A DNA stretch of 64,000 bases, from positions 39,339 to 103,338 of the forward strand of contig NZ_LQIT01000017.1 of assembly GCF_001499965.1 (NCBI RefSeq), read 5' to 3'. This document shows positions 34,108 through 41,993 of the stretch, in pieces (positions within the stretch are counted from its first letter, which is position 1; each line of letters opens with the position of its first letter). A program made the position numbers and the translations under genes. Below the pieces are notes generated by a model. That model searched no databases. It saw only the letters and a program-made list of their open reading frames with translations, and was not told where the DNA came from. Source of the DNA: Mycobacterium sp. GA-2829. Its GTDB lineage: Bacteria > Actinomycetota > Actinomycetes > Mycobacteriales > Mycobacteriaceae.

Positions 34108-34121
34108 TGGAACGTGTTCTA
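34108..34121. promoter_or_regulatory. KstR-type operator, perfect core
   Basis: TGGAACGTGTTCTA is a perfect match to TNNAACNNGTTNNA and extends into a longer dyad (flanking AACTG and AGTTT). It is 33 bases upstream of the nitronate-monooxygenase-like gene and 90 bases upstream of the divergent HAD gene, so it could control both. A near-identical site occurs at 38909. Confidence 0.75.
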
Positions 34122-34210
34122 GTTTAGTACGCGACGGCCCCGTTCCGACAGTCACCTGGCCGGATCCGCCCCCCGCGCGCCGGCGGAGTGCGACGCGTGA
34201 TGATGGTGTG

Positions 34211-34945
34211 GTGTCCCGGTTGCTCACCCCCGCCGAGTCGGTTGACGAGATCGCGGGCGGTCCGGGCGGCCCGCGGGTCGGCGTGTTCTTCGATCTCGAC
34301 GGCACCCTGGTCGACGGGTTCACCGCCACCGCCCATGCCGGTGACCGGATCCGCCGCCGCCAGGCCAGCCTGGGGGAGGTGCTCGGGGTGCTGGAGGCCT
34401 CGGTGCGCTACCGGCTGGGCCGCATGCAGTTCGAGCGGTTGGTCCGCCGGGCGGCCGGATACCTGCGCGGCGAATCGCTGGCCGACCTCGACGTGATCGG
34501 ACAGCGGCTGTTCGTCGAGCGGGTTTCCGCCCGCGTCTTCCCGCACATGCGCGGCATCGTCGAGGCCCACCAGCGCCGCGGGCACACCGTCGTGCTCAGT
34601 TCGTCGGCGCTGACCATCCACGCCGAACCGGTCGCCCGGTTCCTCGGCATCGACCACGTGCTGTGCAACCACTTCGCGGTCGACGAGGCGGGCCTGCTGA
34701 CCGGTGACATCGTGCGTCCGGTCATCTGGGGTCCGCAGAAAGCCCGTGCCGTCGAGGGTTTCTGCGCGGTCAACGACATCGCACTGCGGGACAGCTGGTT
34801 TTACGCCGACGGCGACGAGGACGTGGCGCTGATGGAGCTCGTGGGAACGCCGCGACCGGTCAATCCGCGCCCGCGTTTGGCGGCCACCGCGGCCGAACGG
34901 GGCTGGCCCATTCTGCAGATCGCCCGGCTGCGCCGGCGAGCGTGA
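34211..34945 (+). CDS. HAD-IB family phosphatase
   Basis: A 244-residue HAD-superfamily (IB/SerB-like) protein. Motif I is FFDLDGTLVDGFTA, motif II the Ser in VVLSSSALTI, and motif IV FYADGDEDVALM. The helical cap resembles phosphoserine phosphatase-like enzymes or the N-terminal domain fused to acyltransferases in mycobacteria; here it stands alone, and no acyltransferase follows. GTG at 34211 (or 34208) is used because the frame upstream is a shadow of the opposite-strand gene. It shares a divergent promoter with a KstR box. Confidence 0.82.
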   Translation: MSRLLTPAESVDEIAGGPGGPRVGVFFDLDGTLVDGFTATAHAGDRIRRRQASLGEVLGVLEASVRYRLGRMQFERLVRRAAGYLRGESLADLDVIGQRLFVERVSARVFPHMRGIVEAHQRRGHTVVLSSSALTIHAEPVARFLGIDHVLCNHFAVDEAGLLTGDIVRPVIWGPQKARAVEGFCAVNDIALRDSWFYADGDEDVALMELVGTPRPVNPRPRLAATAAERGWPILQIARLRRRA

Positions 34946-34980
34946 CCTCGAACACGTTCGCGCGCAGGCTTTTTCACCGC

Positions 34981-35006
34981 GGTTTAGGTAGTCCGGCACC
35001 GGGGTA
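34981..35006 (+). promoter_or_regulatory. SigF-dependent promoter
   Basis: GGTTT (34981-34985) and GGGTA (35002-35006) with a 16-base spacer are an exact match to the mycobacterial SigF consensus GGTTT-N15-17-GGGTA. Transcription would begin near 35013 and give a 35-base leader to the membrane protein gene at 35048. The adjacent genes encode an RsbU-type phosphatase, STAS protein and RsbW-type kinase, the class of proteins that control SigF. Confidence 0.75.
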
Positions 35007-35047
35007 GACCTCCCGCGCCTGAATTGACCCGCAACGATGGGAGTGTC

Positions 35048-35386
35048 GTGACAGCGCAACGGTTGGCGATGGTGGTGGGCGCGATCCTTCTCGTGGTGGG
35101 TATTGCCGGACTGCTCGTTCCGGTCTCGGTGTCCGGTGACGACGGGAAGAGCGTCGGCTGCGGTAACGCACTGGTGTCGGACAACTCCGATGCGCAGGCG
35201 GCCAACAACCAGGGTGTCGCGAACGTCCCCGTGCTGAACCAGATCGTGCCCCACACCGACTACGTCGCACTGTGCGACTCGGCCGTGGGCAGCAGGCGGT
35301 CCTGGGCCATCCCGGTCGCGGTCGTCGGCGCGCTCGTGGCCATCGGCGGCGCGTTCCTCGGCGGCCGCCGCACCCGCGCCGTGTGA
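35048..35386 (+). CDS. Two-helix membrane protein, SigF-promoted
   Basis: A 112-residue protein with transmembrane helices near residues 5-27 and 86-105 and an extracytoplasmic loop of about 60 residues between them holding two Cys (VGCGNA, ALCDSA) that could pair. The family is conserved in mycobacteria and uncharacterised. GTG at 35048 follows GGGAG at optimal spacing; an in-frame TTG at 35024 is not favoured. The perfect SigF promoter just upstream makes it a stress-regulated envelope protein. Confidence 0.78.
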   Translation: MTAQRLAMVVGAILLVVGIAGLLVPVSVSGDDGKSVGCGNALVSDNSDAQAANNQGVANVPVLNQIVPHTDYVALCDSAVGSRRSWAIPVAVVGALVAIGGAFLGGRRTRAV

Positions 35387-35496
35387 CACGGCCGCCAATA
35401 CCGCCGATACAACGACGTGGGGTGCGTTCGGCAGTAGGCTGAGCACGCTCACCTCTCCAGGACAGCGGAGGATCCCCACCAGCGGCGGGATTCACC

Positions 35497-36738
35497 GTGT
35501 TCGTCACCCCTGCAGCCGTACGCCCAATCGACGCCGTCGAGGCCGCGCGCCTCGAGGCGGTTGCCCGCTACGGCGTCCTCGACAGCCCACCCGACGATGC
35601 GTTCGACCGGATCGCCCGGATCGCCGCCCGCACCTTCTCGGCGCCGATGGCGACCGTCGCGATCGTCGCCCGCGACCGCATCTGGTTCAAGGCGACCTAC
35701 GGTCTGGCCGATCTGCGTGAAGTCGACCGGCGCGGCGGATTCTCCGCGGCGACCATCCTCGAGGACCACCCCTACGTCATCCGCGATGCCGCGCGCGACC
35801 CCCGCACCGCGGGCAGCGTCCACGTCCGCGGCCCGCTGCGGGTCGGCTTCTACGCGGGCGCCCCGATCACCACCGCCGACGGGCACCGCATCGGGGCGGT
35901 CAACGTGCTCGACACCCGTCCGCGCCGCTGCGCCCAGCGCGACCTGGACACGCTGACCGACCTCGCCGCGCTGGCGATGAACCAGCTCGACCTGCAACGG
36001 GCGACCCAGACCGCGGCCGACCACGCCGAGGCCCTGCAGCGCTCCCTGCTGCCCCCGACCCTGCCCGAGGTGCCCGGGCTGTCCGTCGCCGCGCACTACC
36101 ACCCGGCGTCGGCGGCCCGGGTGGGCGGCGACTTCTACGACGTGTTCGCACTCGACGCGGCCCGGTGGGCGTTCTTCCTCGGCGACGTCGAAGGACACGG
36201 CACCGCCGCCGCCGCGGTGACCTCGCTGGTGCGTTACACCCTGCGTGCGGCCGCACTGCACCACGACGACCCCACCGACGGCCTCGCCGAACTCAACCGG
36301 GTGCTGGTCGGGCGCACCGGTGAGCGCAAGTTCTGCACCGTGCTGTTCGGCACCGTCACCGCCCGCGCCCGCGGCGGGCACCACATCCGGCTGGCCACCG
36401 GGGGACACCTGCCCGCACTGCTGCTCGACCCGGCCTCCGGCGCGGTGCGCCCCGTCCGGCCGCACCGCGGCATGTTCGTCGGCGCGGTGCCCGACGCGAC
36501 CTTCGGCGAGTGCGCGTTCACGCTGCACCCGGGCCAGACACTGTTGCTCTACACCGACGGCATCGTCGAGGCCCGGCCGACCGCGGCGGGATGTTTCGGC
36601 GAGGACGCGCTGCGGCGGTACCTGGCGCCGAGGGTGGGATCGGGGGCATCGGCGCTGATCGCCGACCTCGCCGACCTGGTGCCCACGCTGCGTCCGGCCG
36701 ACGACATCGCCCTGCTGGCGCTGACCGCCGACCACTGA
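35497..36738 (+). CDS. GAF-PP2C (RsbU/SpoIIE-type) serine phosphatase
   Basis: A 413-residue protein with an N-terminal GAF domain (about residues 35-165; FSAPMATVAIVARDRIWFKA, shown by motif) and a C-terminal SpoIIE-type phosphatase domain (about 185-410) with metal-binding Asp residues in GGDFYDVF, LGDVEGHG and ADDIALLALT. Such proteins dephosphorylate an anti-anti-sigma STAS protein, releasing a sigma factor in response to a signal sensed by GAF. It is followed by STAS and RsbW-type genes on the same strand, giving a complete partner-switching set except for the sigma factor. GTG start at 35497. Confidence 0.9.
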   Translation: MFVTPAAVRPIDAVEAARLEAVARYGVLDSPPDDAFDRIARIAARTFSAPMATVAIVARDRIWFKATYGLADLREVDRRGGFSAATILEDHPYVIRDAARDPRTAGSVHVRGPLRVGFYAGAPITTADGHRIGAVNVLDTRPRRCAQRDLDTLTDLAALAMNQLDLQRATQTAADHAEALQRSLLPPTLPEVPGLSVAAHYHPASAARVGGDFYDVFALDAARWAFFLGDVEGHGTAAAAVTSLVRYTLRAAALHHDDPTDGLAELNRVLVGRTGERKFCTVLFGTVTARARGGHHIRLATGGHLPALLLDPASGAVRPVRPHRGMFVGAVPDATFGECAFTLHPGQTLLLYTDGIVEARPTAAGCFGEDALRRYLAPRVGSGASALIADLADLVPTLRPADDIALLALTADH

Positions 36739-36913
36739 CCCGGCCACACCTGGTTTAATCTGATTCCGGTTGCGCTCACCGACGGTGAGTGCGCCCGACG
36801 CCGGATGTTCCGACGTCGCTGGAAAGGTCTTGCCGGGTTCAGTCCGCAGCCTGGAAAGCATGAACGGCGTGTGTGCTCTTACTCGAAGAGTGACCCACGC
36901 GGGAGGTGGACCA

Positions 36914-37306
36914 TTGGAGGAACAGCGCGAAGCCGCAGCAGGGGCGACCTCCGCCGCGGACTCGACGAACTGCGAGATCAACGAGCGTTGGGTTGATCGC
37001 ACCGTCGTGGTCTCGGTGTCGGGCGTCGTCGACATGCTCACGGCACCGCAGCTGGAGCAGGCCATCCGAGCGGGTCTGGCGAAGGAGCCGGCCGGACTGG
37101 TCGTGGACTTCTCCGCCGTGGAATTCCTCGCATCGGCGGGCATGGGCATTCTGGTCGCCATCCACGACGAGATCCCCGCCGGCGTGAAGTTCTGCGTCGT
37201 CGCGGAAGGCCCGGCTACCAGCCGCCCCTTGAAGCTCCTGGGAATCGCGGACATCATTCCGCTCTACGCATCGGTCGACGAGGCGCTCGCAGCACTGAGT
37301 GCTTAG
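36914..37306 (+). CDS. STAS-domain anti-anti-sigma factor (Rv1904-like)
   Basis: A 130-residue single STAS domain. The phosphoacceptor Ser sits in DFSAVEFLASAGMGILVA, and the end of the domain is RPLKLLGIADIIPLYAS. In its dephosphorylated state such a protein captures an RsbW-type anti-sigma kinase. TTG at 36914 is preferred because GGGAGGTGG lies 4-5 bases upstream; an ATG at 36860 would add 18 residues lacking family similarity. The position before cinA resembles Rv1904-Rv1901 in M. tuberculosis. Confidence 0.85.
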   Translation: MEEQREAAAGATSAADSTNCEINERWVDRTVVVSVSGVVDMLTAPQLEQAIRAGLAKEPAGLVVDFSAVEFLASAGMGILVAIHDEIPAGVKFCVVAEGPATSRPLKLLGIADIIPLYASVDEALAALSA

Positions 37307-37337
37307 TTGAGAAGCGAACGGGTATCCACCACCGGTC

Positions 37338-37784
37338 ATGATCAAATCCGTCTCCGCGGCAAACGTTTCCAACTCCGAGCGTTTCACGCGCCTCGGTATC
37401 GCCGCCGACGGAGTGACGGCCTCGCGGGTTCGTGAGGAATTCGGCGGCTGGCTCGACACCCACTTCGCCCTGGATCCCGTCCGTTCCAGCGATCTGATCC
37501 TCGCGACCAACGAGGCGCTGGCCAACGCGGCGGAGTTCGCCTACGCGAACGCCGAGCGGCCGGGCACCATGGACGTGGACGCCCGGTTCGACCCGCGAGG
37601 TGGCGTCCTGACCGTCACGATCGCCGATCAGGGCGCCTGGCGGGACCGTGCCACCGTCACCCCGAACAAGGCCCGCGGCCGCGGTATCCCGCTGATGGAG
37701 GCACTCACCGACGCCACATCGATCGACCGCACGAACAGCGGCACCCGCGTGCGGCTGCAGTGGAACGGGATCGTCGGGCGCTGA
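37338..37784 (+). CDS. RsbW-type anti-sigma kinase (HATPase_c_2)
   Basis: A 148-residue GHKL ATPase domain. The N-box is LATNEALANAAEFAY, the G1 box is IADQGAW, and the G2 region is ARGRGIPLMEALTD followed by SGTRVRLQW. These proteins bind a sigma factor and phosphorylate the STAS antagonist. It lies 31 bases after the STAS gene, which is likely its substrate. The usual target in mycobacteria is SigF; no sigma factor gene is adjacent, so the module probably acts in trans. Confidence 0.9.
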   Translation: MIKSVSAANVSNSERFTRLGIAADGVTASRVREEFGGWLDTHFALDPVRSSDLILATNEALANAAEFAYANAERPGTMDVDARFDPRGGVLTVTIADQGAWRDRATVTPNKARGRGIPLMEALTDATSIDRTNSGTRVRLQWNGIVGR

Positions 37785-37791
37785 GCCACCC

Positions 37792-38880
37792 TCATCCGCG
37801 GGTGGCGAACAGCCCCCGCCCGGTGACCAGCGGCAGATCCAGCGGTGTGCGGATACCCGGTGCGGCGTCCACCACCGCCGGGATCGCGTTCACGATGCGG
37901 CCCGCCGCCGCGACGATCGCCGCGTGGTTGTGGTCGCCCTTGCGGCTGCTGGGGCAGATGTCGACGACATACGACGGTTCACCGGTGATCTCCACCCGGT
38001 AGGAGCCCCCGGGCTGCGCCGGTTGCGCCCAGTCCGGCCGCAGATCCTCGCGCAGCCGGGTGACGTGTTCGATGACGATCGCGGGCCGGTCGCCGCCTCC
38101 CTCGATGAAACCCTCGATCTGGAACCGCACCGCGGCGACCGTGCCCTTGGCGATCCGCCCGACGGCCACGTCGAAGTCCTCGGGCGCGGGTTCCTGCTCC
38201 ACCGAATCCCGGATCTCGGTCACCACCACACCCAGCCCCGCGGCCAGCTGCCGGATGGCGGTGCCCCACGCGATGCTCAGCACCCCGGGCTGATACAGCA
38301 GCGGCAGATCGCCGATCTGGTTGCCGAACCCCATCACGTCGAACATGACCTCGGCGCCGTCGTAGGTGGCGTAGTCGGCGATCTCCATGCACCGCACCTG
38401 CTCGATGCGGCTGCACGTGCTCGCGAACGCGAACGGGATGAGGTCGTTGGCGAAGCCGGGGTCGACCCCGTTGACGAAGATGCTCACCCCGCCCTGACGG
38501 GCGGAGGCCTCCACCCGGTCGATGTACTTGTCCGGGATCACGCCCCACGGGAACTGCAGCACCCCGGGCGCCGACCCGACGACGTTGATGCCCGCCTCGA
38601 GGATGCGGCGGCAGTCGGCCATGGCCTCGGGCAGCCTGGTGTCACCCATCGCGCAGTACACCACGCAGTCCGGTCGGGTCTCGAGCACCGTGTCGAGCCC
38701 CTTGGTGGCGGTGATGCCGGTGGTCACGTCGAGCCCCGCGAGGTCGCCGGCGTCCTTGCCGACCTTCGCGTCGGTGGACACGCCGACGGCGGTCAGCTCG
38801 AACGCGGGGTTGCCCAGCAGCGCGGCCAACGCCAGCCGTCCGACGTTCCCGGTCCCCACGTGCGCCACCCGGATCACCAT
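37792..38880 (-). CDS. DapB-fold NAD(P)-dependent oxidoreductase
   Basis: A 362-residue protein with an N-terminal Rossmann domain (VAHVGTGNVGRLALAALL) and a dihydrodipicolinate-reductase-like C-terminal part (NGVDPGFANDLIPFAF). Homologues are annotated as amine dehydrogenases or dihydrodipicolinate reductase-like; the substrate is unknown. ATG at 38880 with GGAGGAG upstream is the start (an upstream TTG adds 2 residues). It shares a divergent promoter region with the SDR at 38955, where a perfect KstR-type operator lies, which argues for sterol or lipid catabolism rather than lysine synthesis. Confidence 0.82.
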   Translation of the reverse strand: MVIRVAHVGTGNVGRLALAALLGNPAFELTAVGVSTDAKVGKDAGDLAGLDVTTGITATKGLDTVLETRPDCVVYCAMGDTRLPEAMADCRRILEAGINVVGSAPGVLQFPWGVIPDKYIDRVEASARQGGVSIFVNGVDPGFANDLIPFAFASTCSRIEQVRCMEIADYATYDGAEVMFDVMGFGNQIGDLPLLYQPGVLSIAWGTAIRQLAAGLGVVVTEIRDSVEQEPAPEDFDVAVGRIAKGTVAAVRFQIEGFIEGGGDRPAIVIEHVTRLREDLRPDWAQPAQPGGSYRVEITGEPSYVVDICPSSRKGDHNHAAIVAAAGRIVNAIPAVVDAAPGIRTPLDLPLVTGRGLFATRG

Positions 38881-38908
38881 CGACAACTCCTCCGCACCGA
38901 GGCCAAAC

Positions 38909-38922
38909 TGGAACAGGTTCTA
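38909..38922. promoter_or_regulatory. KstR-type operator, perfect core
   Basis: TGGAACAGGTTCTA matches TNNAACNNGTTNNA exactly, with flanking AACTGGAAC/GTTCTAGT symmetry. It is centred in the 74-base gap between the DapB-fold gene (start 38880) and the FabG3-like SDR (start 38955), so one repressor dimer pair could control both promoters. Sequence-near to the box at 34108. Confidence 0.78.
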
Positions 38923-38954
38923 GTCCGCGACAGCCTAAGGTAGCCTGGCCCGTC

Positions 38955-39692
38955 ATGGGACGGGTAGACGGAAAAGTTGCACTGATCAGCGGCGGCGCCC
39001 GGGGCATGGGAGCCGAGCACGCCCGCGCGCTGGTGGCTGAGGGTGCCAAGGTCGTGATCGGCGACATCCTCGACACCGAGGGCAAGGCGTTGGCCGACGA
39101 ACTCGGTGACGCCGCGCGCTACGTCAGCCTCGACGTCACACAGGCCGATCAGTGGGACGCCGCGGTGAAGACGGCCGTCGACGAGTTCGGGGTACTCAAC
39201 GTCCTGGTCAACAACGCGGGCATCGTCGCGCTCGGCCAGATCGGCAAGTTCGACATGGCCAAGTGGCAGAAGGTCATCGACGTCAACCTGACCGGCACGT
39301 TCCTGGGGATGCAGGCCAGCATCGAGGCGATGAAGGCCGCGGGCGGCGGTTCGATCATCAACGTCTCCTCGATCGAGGGCATGCGCGGCGCGGTGATGGT
39401 GCACCCGTATGTGGCCTCCAAGTGGGCGGTGCGCGGGCTGACGAAGTCGGCGGCGCTGGAACTGGGCGCCCACCAGATCCGGGTCAACTCGATCCACCCC
39501 GGCTTCATCCGCACCCCGATGACCAAACACTTCCCCGACAACATGCTGACCATCCCGCTGGGCAGGCCGGGTCAGTCCGACGAGGTCGCCACGTTCGTGG
39601 TGTTCCTCGCCAGCGACGAGTCCCGCTACGCCACCGGTGCGGAGTTCGTGATGGACGGCGGTCTGGTCAACGACGTCCCGCACAAGATGTGA
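38955..39692 (+). CDS. SDR, 3-alpha/20-beta-hydroxysteroid dehydrogenase-like (FabG3 type)
   Basis: A 245-residue classical SDR. It has SGGARGMGAEH for the cofactor, NNAGI, catalytic Ser in NVSSIEG, and YVASK. The sequence follows FabG3 of M. tuberculosis (Rv2002, a 3-alpha,20-beta-hydroxysteroid dehydrogenase) in its ARGMGAEHAR...VAEGAKVV start and the IHPGFIRTPM loop. It probably oxidises a hydroxyl of a steroid or sterol-derived intermediate. A KstR box in its promoter and a divergent dehydrogenase support this. The exact substrate is inference. Confidence 0.88.
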   Translation: MGRVDGKVALISGGARGMGAEHARALVAEGAKVVIGDILDTEGKALADELGDAARYVSLDVTQADQWDAAVKTAVDEFGVLNVLVNNAGIVALGQIGKFDMAKWQKVIDVNLTGTFLGMQASIEAMKAAGGGSIINVSSIEGMRGAVMVHPYVASKWAVRGLTKSAALELGAHQIRVNSIHPGFIRTPMTKHFPDNMLTIPLGRPGQSDEVATFVVFLASDESRYATGAEFVMDGGLVNDVPHKM

Positions 39693-39786
39693 CATGGCCC
39701 CCGGCCGAATGTGACGAAGCCCGGGCCGGGCGGTCCCGTAGGCTCGTCGCGTCAACGCGTACGGACCTACGGACAAGGAGCGAGCC

Positions 39787-40011
39787 ATGACCTCAGTCGA
39801 TGAGCGCCGCGAGCTGCAGCAGCTCGCCGAATCGGGCGGATGGCGGCGCAACGACCTCGGCCGGGTCGACCTCTACATGCGGGGCGACACCCGGGTGCGG
39901 GTGCTCTGGCGGGGCGACGACGCGATCAGCGGCGCCACGATCATGCAGGACGACGTGATGATGACCTATACGCGCGAACTGCCCACCGTGACCAGCTGGC
40001 TCAAGCGCTGA
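39787..40011 (+). CDS. Small conserved hypothetical protein (74 aa)
   Basis: A 74-residue, compact alpha/beta-like protein (RRELQQLAESGGWRR, RVRVLWRGDDAISGATI) without a recognised family. The ribosome site AAGGAGCG precedes the ATG. The stop codon lies inside the convergent MBL gene's 3' end (11-base overlap). Mycobacterial homologues are plausible, but the function is unknown. Confidence 0.68.
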   Translation: MTSVDERRELQQLAESGGWRRNDLGRVDLYMRGDTRVRVLWRGDDAISGATIMQDDVMMTYTRELPTVTSWLKR

Positions 40012-40660
40012 CGGCGGGGACGCTCTCGCGCGCCGCAGCGATCAACCGCGGCCAGGATTCGGCGTCGACCTCCGCTACGGCCGTCGGGCCGGCGAAGGCG
40101 CTCGCGATCACCAGGTCGGGTTCGAGAGTGCCGAGCAGCGCGACACTCGACCGCAACGCTTCGGCGTCGCCGCGTCCGGGCGGCAGGAACGTCGACCAGT
40201 CCCCGCGTCCGGTCGGGAAGATCGTGTCCCCGGTGAACAGATAGCGCTGGCCGTGTGCGCCGCGGATGAGGTAGCAGGTGCTGCCCGCGGAGTGGCCGGG
40301 CGTGGGGATCACCTCGACGCCGTTGGCGTCGACACCGCGGCCGGTCAGCAGGACGTCGATGGTGGCGTGCCGGGCGATGTCGGGGGCGTCGCCCGCGGGT
40401 GCGTGCAGCCGGGATCCGAACCGCCGTGCGACCTCGCCCAGCATGGGCCCCGCCTCGTCGAGGTGCGAGAGGTACTGGTCGGCCACCCCGCCGAGGGCGG
40501 CGATCGCGTCGAACTCGGAATCGGTTGCGGGACTGTAGAACAACACGTTGCCGTTGGCGGCGCCGGTCCACAGGTAGGCGTGGGTGGTGAGGCCGGGGAA
40601 GGGGGAGTCGGTGCGGGTCTGGTACAGATCGGGCCGGATCCGGGTGAGTGTGGTGGTCAT
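40001..40660 (-). CDS. MBL-fold metallohydrolase
   Basis: A 219-residue metallo-beta-lactamase-fold hydrolase. The early HxHxDH signature is altered (SHLDEAG keeps His and Asp), but the later metal sites are PTPGHSAGS and FTGDTIFP. Altered first motifs occur in several MBL families, so hydrolase activity is likely but unproven. ATG at 40660 (MTTTLTRIRPDLY) is used instead of the first one at 40681. It is divergent from cinA by 69 bases. Confidence 0.85.
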   Translation of the reverse strand: MTTTLTRIRPDLYQTRTDSPFPGLTTHAYLWTGAANGNVLFYSPATDSEFDAIAALGGVADQYLSHLDEAGPMLGEVARRFGSRLHAPAGDAPDIARHATIDVLLTGRGVDANGVEVIPTPGHSAGSTCYLIRGAHGQRYLFTGDTIFPTGRGDWSTFLPPGRGDAEALRSSVALLGTLEPDLVIASAFAGPTAVAEVDAESWPRLIAAARESVPAVSA

Positions 40661-40729
40661 GCCGCCAGTGTCTGACCTCAACCAAAGTTCAGGTCAAGGG
40701 CCGCAACGGCACCCAGTAGGTTTGACGCC

Positions 40730-41992
40730 GTGAGCGCACGCGCGGGCATCGTCGTCACCGGCACCGAGGTGTTGACCGGCCGGGTCCAGGACCGCAACGG
40801 ACCGTGGATCGCCGACCGGCTCCTCGAACTGGGTGTCGAACTGGCCCACATCACGATCTGCGGGGACCGCCCCGCCGACATCGAGGCGCAGCTGCGCTTC
40901 CTGGCCGCCGAGGGTGTGGACCTCATCGTCACCAGCGGCGGCCTCGGCCCCACCGCCGACGACCTGACCGTCGCGACCGTCGCGAAGTTCTGCGGACGCG
41001 ACCTGGTGCTCGACGCCGCGCTCGAGGAGCGGATCGCCGACATCCTGCGCCGGTTGATGGGCAGGCGGACCGACGTCGATTTCGAGGCGGTGCGCGCGGC
41101 CAATCGGAAACAGGCCCTCGTGCCCGACGGTGCGACCGTGCTCGAACCGGTCGGCACCGCCCCGGGTGTCGTGGTGCCCGGTTCGCCCACGGTCCTGGTG
41201 TTGCCGGGTCCGCCGCGCGAACTGCAGCCGATGTGGCGGACCGCGGTGCAGACCGACGCCCTGCAGCAGGCGATCGCCGGACGGACCGTGTACCGGCAGG
41301 ACATGATCCGCATGTTCGGGCTCGCCGAATCCGGTCTGGCGGAGACCCTGCGCGACGCCGAACGCGACGTCGCGGGGTTCGACCGCCTCGAGATCACCAC
41401 CTGTCTGCGGCGCGGGGAACTCGAGATCGTCACCCGCTACGAACCCGACGCCGCACCGGCCTACCGGGACCTCGTCGCCCTGCTGCACGCGCGGCACGGA
41501 TCGACGATCTTCTCCGAGGACGGCTCACTCGTCGATGATCAGGTCGCCGAACTGCTGGCGGGACACACCATCGCTACGGCTGAATCCTGCAGCGGGGGAA
41601 TGCTTTCCGCGCGGCTCACCGACCGTGCCGGATCGTCGGCCTACGTCGCCGGGGGAGCGGTGTGCTACTCCGACGCGGCCAAGGTCGAACTCCTCGGCGT
41701 GCCTGCCGAACTGATCGCCGCCCACGGCGCGGTGTCCGAACCGGTGGCCGAGGCGATGGCCGACGGCGCGCTGCGCCGCTTCGGCGCCGACGTGGCCGTC
41801 GCGGTCACCGGCATCGCCGGACCCGGCGGCGGCACCGAGGCCAAACCCGTCGGCACCGTGTGCTTCTGCGTGCGCCGTCCCGACGGACCCGCGCTCACCC
41901 GCACCCTCCGGCTGCCCGGTGACCGCAGTGATGTGCGGGAACGGTCGACGACGGTGGCCATGCACCTGCTGCGGCGGGCGCTGCAGGGCTGA
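40730..41992 (+). CDS. cinA: CinA-family nicotinamide-nucleotide amidohydrolase
   Basis: A 420-residue two-domain CinA: an N-terminal MoaB/MogA-like domain (residues about 1-170; [30 protein letters not shown]) and a C-terminal PncC domain (about 265-415; [27 protein letters not shown]). Such enzymes recycle nicotinamide mononucleotide or ADP-ribose and, in M. tuberculosis (Rv1901), contribute to tolerance of several drugs. GTG at 40730. It is likely a stand-alone gene here; the downstream gene is convergent. Confidence 0.93.
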   Translation: MSARAGIVVTGTEVLTGRVQDRNGPWIADRLLELGVELAHITICGDRPADIEAQLRFLAAEGVDLIVTSGGLGPTADDLTVATVAKFCGRDLVLDAALEERIADILRRLMGRRTDVDFEAVRAANRKQALVPDGATVLEPVGTAPGVVVPGSPTVLVLPGPPRELQPMWRTAVQTDALQQAIAGRTVYRQDMIRMFGLAESGLAETLRDAERDVAGFDRLEITTCLRRGELEIVTRYEPDAAPAYRDLVALLHARHGSTIFSEDGSLVDDQVAELLAGHTIATAESCSGGMLSARLTDRAGSSAYVAGGAVCYSDAAKVELLGVPAELIAAHGAVSEPVAEAMADGALRRFGADVAVAVTGIAGPGGGTEAKPVGTVCFCVRRPDGPALTRTLRLPGDRSDVRERSTTVAMHLLRRALQG

Positions 41993-41993
41993 C

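Noticed and set aside
34948..34961. TCGAACACGTTCGC, 13/14 match to the KstR core
   Set aside because: It lies just after the HAD stop codon, not at a promoter, and one-mismatch sites are expected by chance in this length.
35449..37257. 600-residue open frame on the minus strand across the partner-switching genes
   Set aside because: It mirrors the clearly conserved PP2C and STAS genes and has no recognisable domain.
37320..37324. GGGTA before the RsbW-type gene as a SigF -10
   Set aside because: No GTTT lies 15-17 bases upstream, so the promoter call fails; the gene is better read as transcribed with the STAS gene.
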